From positions 1 through 15,313 of the forward strand of contig DGHP01000002.1 of the NCBI GenBank assembly GCA_002392705.1: DNA of 15,313 bases, given 5' to 3'. Each line of letters opens with the position of its first letter. Within the stretch, counting starts at the first letter, position 1. Below the pieces are notes generated by a model. It made no database searches. It worked only from the letters and a program-made list of their open reading frames with translations, and was not told where the DNA came from. The translations under genes and the position numbers were made by a program. This document shows positions 14,272-15,313 of the stretch, piece after piece. Source of the stretch: Lachnospiraceae bacterium UBA3845 (GTDB taxonomy: Bacteria > Bacillota > Clostridia > Lachnospirales > Lachnospiraceae).

Positions 14272-14568
14272 TTATGTAAGGCTTTGGTCCAATGCCATCT
14301 CCTTAAGCTTTTCCATTGCTTGTGCATATGCAGCTTTGTCAAATCTATAGTTCAGATTATAACTCCAATCCTCGTGCAAATCATCAGGGAATCGTCCAAT
14401 ATTACGCTTAACCTGCTGATTCAATGCTCGAACCTCATATCCGTACAGAGCCGCCAAGTCATGATCCAACATCACTTGCTTATCCCTGATCGTATATATT
14501 AGATTTCCGATATCATTTACCTGGATCGTTACCGGAACAATTTCAGCCTTTTCCTTCGTACTTGCCAT
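14272..14568 (-). pseudogene. ORF6N-domain protein, truncated and joined to a foreign tail
   Basis: From ATG 14568 (AAGGA, 7 bases upstream) residues 1-63 carry the ORF6N start: Y-T-I-R-D-K-Q-V-M-L-D-H-D-L-A-A-L-Y-G (25-43), then R-A-L-N-Q-Q-V-K-R-N and R-F-P-D-D. In intact members the motif continues F-x-F-Q-L-T. Here it turns into L-H-E-D-W-S-Y-N-L-N-Y-R-F-D-K-A-A-Y-A-Q-A-M-E-K-L-K-E and stops. That tail is not ORF6N; its style is that of a plasmid or conjugative-element protein, but I cannot name it. ORF6N domains occur in phage antirepressors and mobile elements. Only the first half of the DNA-binding domain is left. The frame can be extended upstream to 14625, but those residues overlap the palindrome array and read K-S-Q-I-A-T-S. 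Confidence 0.72.
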
Positions 14569-14582
14569 ATAACATCCTTCCT

Positions 14583-14732
14583 GTGAAGTCGCAATCTGTG
14601 ACTTCACGATTATCTCCCGGCTCACCGCCTTTTGAAGTTCCAGACTGGAACCTCAAAAGCCCTGCACTCTGAGGTCACAATTTGTGACCTCTATATCCTG
14701 CATGATTGAGATGCCAATCTGGCATCTCAATC
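14583..14732 (-). repeat. Array of four palindromes encoding the ORF6N motif [LV][RK]xQxx[TI]S
   Basis: Palindromes lie at 14583-14607, 14629-14659, 14671-14691 and 14704-14732, with centres 49, 37 and 37 bases apart. The last two are perfect, with arms of 10 and 13 bases. The second has 15-base arms with one mismatch. Read on the minus strand, each also translates to the conserved ORF6N signature: L-R-C-Q-I-G-I-S, R-S-Q-I-V-T-S, R-F-Q-S-G-T-S and K-S-Q-I-A-T-S. They are not in one open frame. The copies differ in the same paired positions of both arms. Confidence 0.8.
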
Positions 14733-14738
14733 TTTTTT
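14704..14738 (+). terminator. Terminator-like hairpin on the plus strand
   Basis: The palindrome with 13-base arms at 14704-14732 is followed by TTTTTT at 14733-14738 on the plus strand. It looks like a terminator, but no plus-strand gene ends here. It may stop antisense transcription, or the T run may be incidental to the palindrome array. Confidence 0.4.
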
Positions 14739-14783
14739 CGGTGACGTGTGTTTGCCCGCTATAATTAACCACACTGTAAATAT

Positions 14784-14846
14784 AGCTTCCACAATGCGAT
14801 AGCTTCCATACAGGGTACTGCCAGCTTCCACACGACAATAGCTTCC
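14784..14846. repeat. Four direct repeats of AGCTTCC
   Basis: AGCTTCC starts at 14784, 14801, 14823 and 14840, usually preceded by TAT or AT and followed by CA. The intervals are 17, 22 and 17 bases. They lie between the upstream terminator and the palindrome array. They could be binding sites for a repressor or an iteron-like protein, or a degenerate tandem duplication. Confidence 0.55.
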
Positions 14847-14849
14847 CAT

Positions 14850-14880
14850 AAAAAAACCAGGTAGCATCTCTGCCGCCTGG
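14850..14880 (-). terminator. Terminator of the zinc-ribbon gene
   Basis: On the minus strand CCAGG...CCTGG forms a hairpin with an inner GGCA/TGCT stem and one mismatch, followed by seven T residues. It begins 26 bases after the stop of the zinc-ribbon gene. Confidence 0.7.
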
Positions 14881-14906
14881 GGATGGAAATTATCTGTTTT
14901 ACGGAT

Positions 14907-15158
14907 TCAATCATAGTACCCAAAAGCCCCCACTCTCATGTTGCCGCATCCACATTTAGGGCACTGATTTTTAGATGATCCTGGATTAAGGATGAATTCT
15001 AGCCTGGCGCCGCATTTTTCACATTCGGGCGGATCATCCAGATAATGTACTGAATACTCTCTAATAGATCCATAAGGAGATACGCGGTTTTTTTCAAGCA
15101 CGTATGGATGGATTATCGTCTTCCATTCTCTACAGGTTTGATATAAATATGTCGCCAC
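14907..15158 (-). CDS. Small zinc-ribbon protein
   Basis: An 83-residue frame with four-cysteine metal-binding features: C-E-K-C-G near residue 46 and C-P-K-C-G-C-G near 67, the spacing of a zinc ribbon. The N-terminal half has T-C-R-E-W-K-T-I-I-H-P-Y and Y-G-S-I-R-E-Y. The only possible start in the frame is GTG 15158, and I see no strong ribosome binding site before it. The frame extends ~7 residues upstream of the GTG to a stop. The protein may thus be an N-terminally eroded copy. It has its own terminator. Zinc ribbons of this size usually bind DNA, RNA or other proteins; no more can be said. Confidence 0.55.
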   Translation of the reverse strand: MATYLYQTCREWKTIIHPYVLEKNRVSPYGSIREYSVHYLDDPPECEKCGARLEFILNPGSSKNQCPKCGCGNMRVGAFGYYD

Positions 15159-15237
15159 ACATTCAAGCTCATCCGTATGCTCCGATTATGTTTTTTCGCG
15201 CTTCTTCAGTGGCAGCGTTTTTCGCTCAAGGATCCCG

Positions 15238-15312
15238 TCAGCGTCCGGATATTTTTCTGTTTCTGATATAAGATCTTATGATCGCGACCGCGCTGACAAG
15301 AATAAACAACCC
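15238..15312 (-). CDS. Possible C-terminal end of a membrane protein (partial)
   Basis: The frame open from the window edge to TGA 15240-15238 gives 24 residues with a hydrophobic stretch L-F-I-L-V-S-A-V-A-I-I and a basic end R-S-Y-I-R-N-R-K-I-S-G-R, typical of a final membrane helix. A second open frame on the same strand (ending 15206) is also possible, and I cannot choose between them with certainty. Confidence 0.25.
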   Translation of the reverse strand, partial: GLFILVSAVAIIRSYIRNRKISGR

Positions 15313-15313
15313 T

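Larger units (their letters stand above)
14569..14906. other. 340-base leader with palindromes, direct repeats and a terminator
   Basis: Between the zinc-ribbon gene and the ORF6N gene no intact gene is visible. The region holds four palindromes (14583-14732), four AGCTTCC repeats (14784-14846) and a terminator for the gene upstream (14850-14880). A 61-residue open frame on the minus strand (14653-14838) is made of these repeats and is not a convincing protein. Confidence 0.6.

Noticed and set aside
14583..14846. CRISPR array
   Set aside because: The units are palindromes or 7-base repeats at 17-49 base intervals, without equal-length repeats and spacers, and no cas gene is present.

Overview
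The window looks like chromosomal DNA from an anaerobic, gut-type Firmicute, most likely Clostridia/Lachnospiraceae. I base this on the strong AGGAGG-type ribosome binding sites, moderate GC content, and gene types common there: DUF6273 secreted proteins, XRE regulators with a GRYESG motif, ORF6N proteins and MATE exporters. This placement is inference; no ribosomal or marker gene is present.

Layout. 1-600: the C-terminal end of an unrecognised protein, then the first ~90 residues of a sialate O-acetylesterase that is cut off. 599-1201 (-): an intact HD-superfamily hydrolase. 1438-4070 (+): an intact two-gene operon, a YjhG/YagF-like sugar-acid dehydratase followed by a YagE/YjhH-like DapA-family aldolase. 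Together they would convert an aldonate to a 2-keto-3-deoxy acid and then to pyruvate plus an aldehyde. The operon ends at a 26-bp palindrome. 4162-5143 (-): half a MATE transporter abutting, out of frame, the end of an anti-sigma-type ATPase. 5226-6116 (-): a secreted protein of unknown function. 6310-6402 (-): a tiny PspC remnant with its ribosome binding site and a possible regulated promoter. 6619-7131 (-): a two-helix membrane protein. 7269-8432 (-): a PAPS-type sulfotransferase. 8542-9394 (-): a three-piece mosaic (MazG start, MATE middle, unknown tail). 9465-10648 (-): a secreted DUF6273 protein broken by one base. 10844-11695 (+): an acidic secreted protein with a strong terminator. 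11771-13148 (-): a HAD protein preceded by a ParB/sulfiredoxin-like-HAD fusion. 13164-13430 (-): an XRE regulator with an in-frame TGA. 13483-14211 (-): a LysR effector domain without its DNA-binding half. 14272-14568 (-): a truncated ORF6N protein preceded by four covarying palindromes and a cluster of short direct repeats. 14907-15158 (-): a small zinc-ribbon protein. The window ends in a possible membrane-protein tail.

Two signals stand out. First, about nine genes are truncated, fused, frameshifted or stopped, while metabolic and enzymatic genes between them look intact. This suggests ongoing erosion by short deletions, or assembly artefacts that should be excluded. Second, the leader of the ORF6N gene holds four palindromes, each of which also spells the ORF6N motif [LV][RK]xQxx[TI]S, with both arms changing together. 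This looks like an undescribed palindromic coding element. The ParB/Srx-HAD plus HAD gene pair is the best candidate for an unstudied enzyme module.
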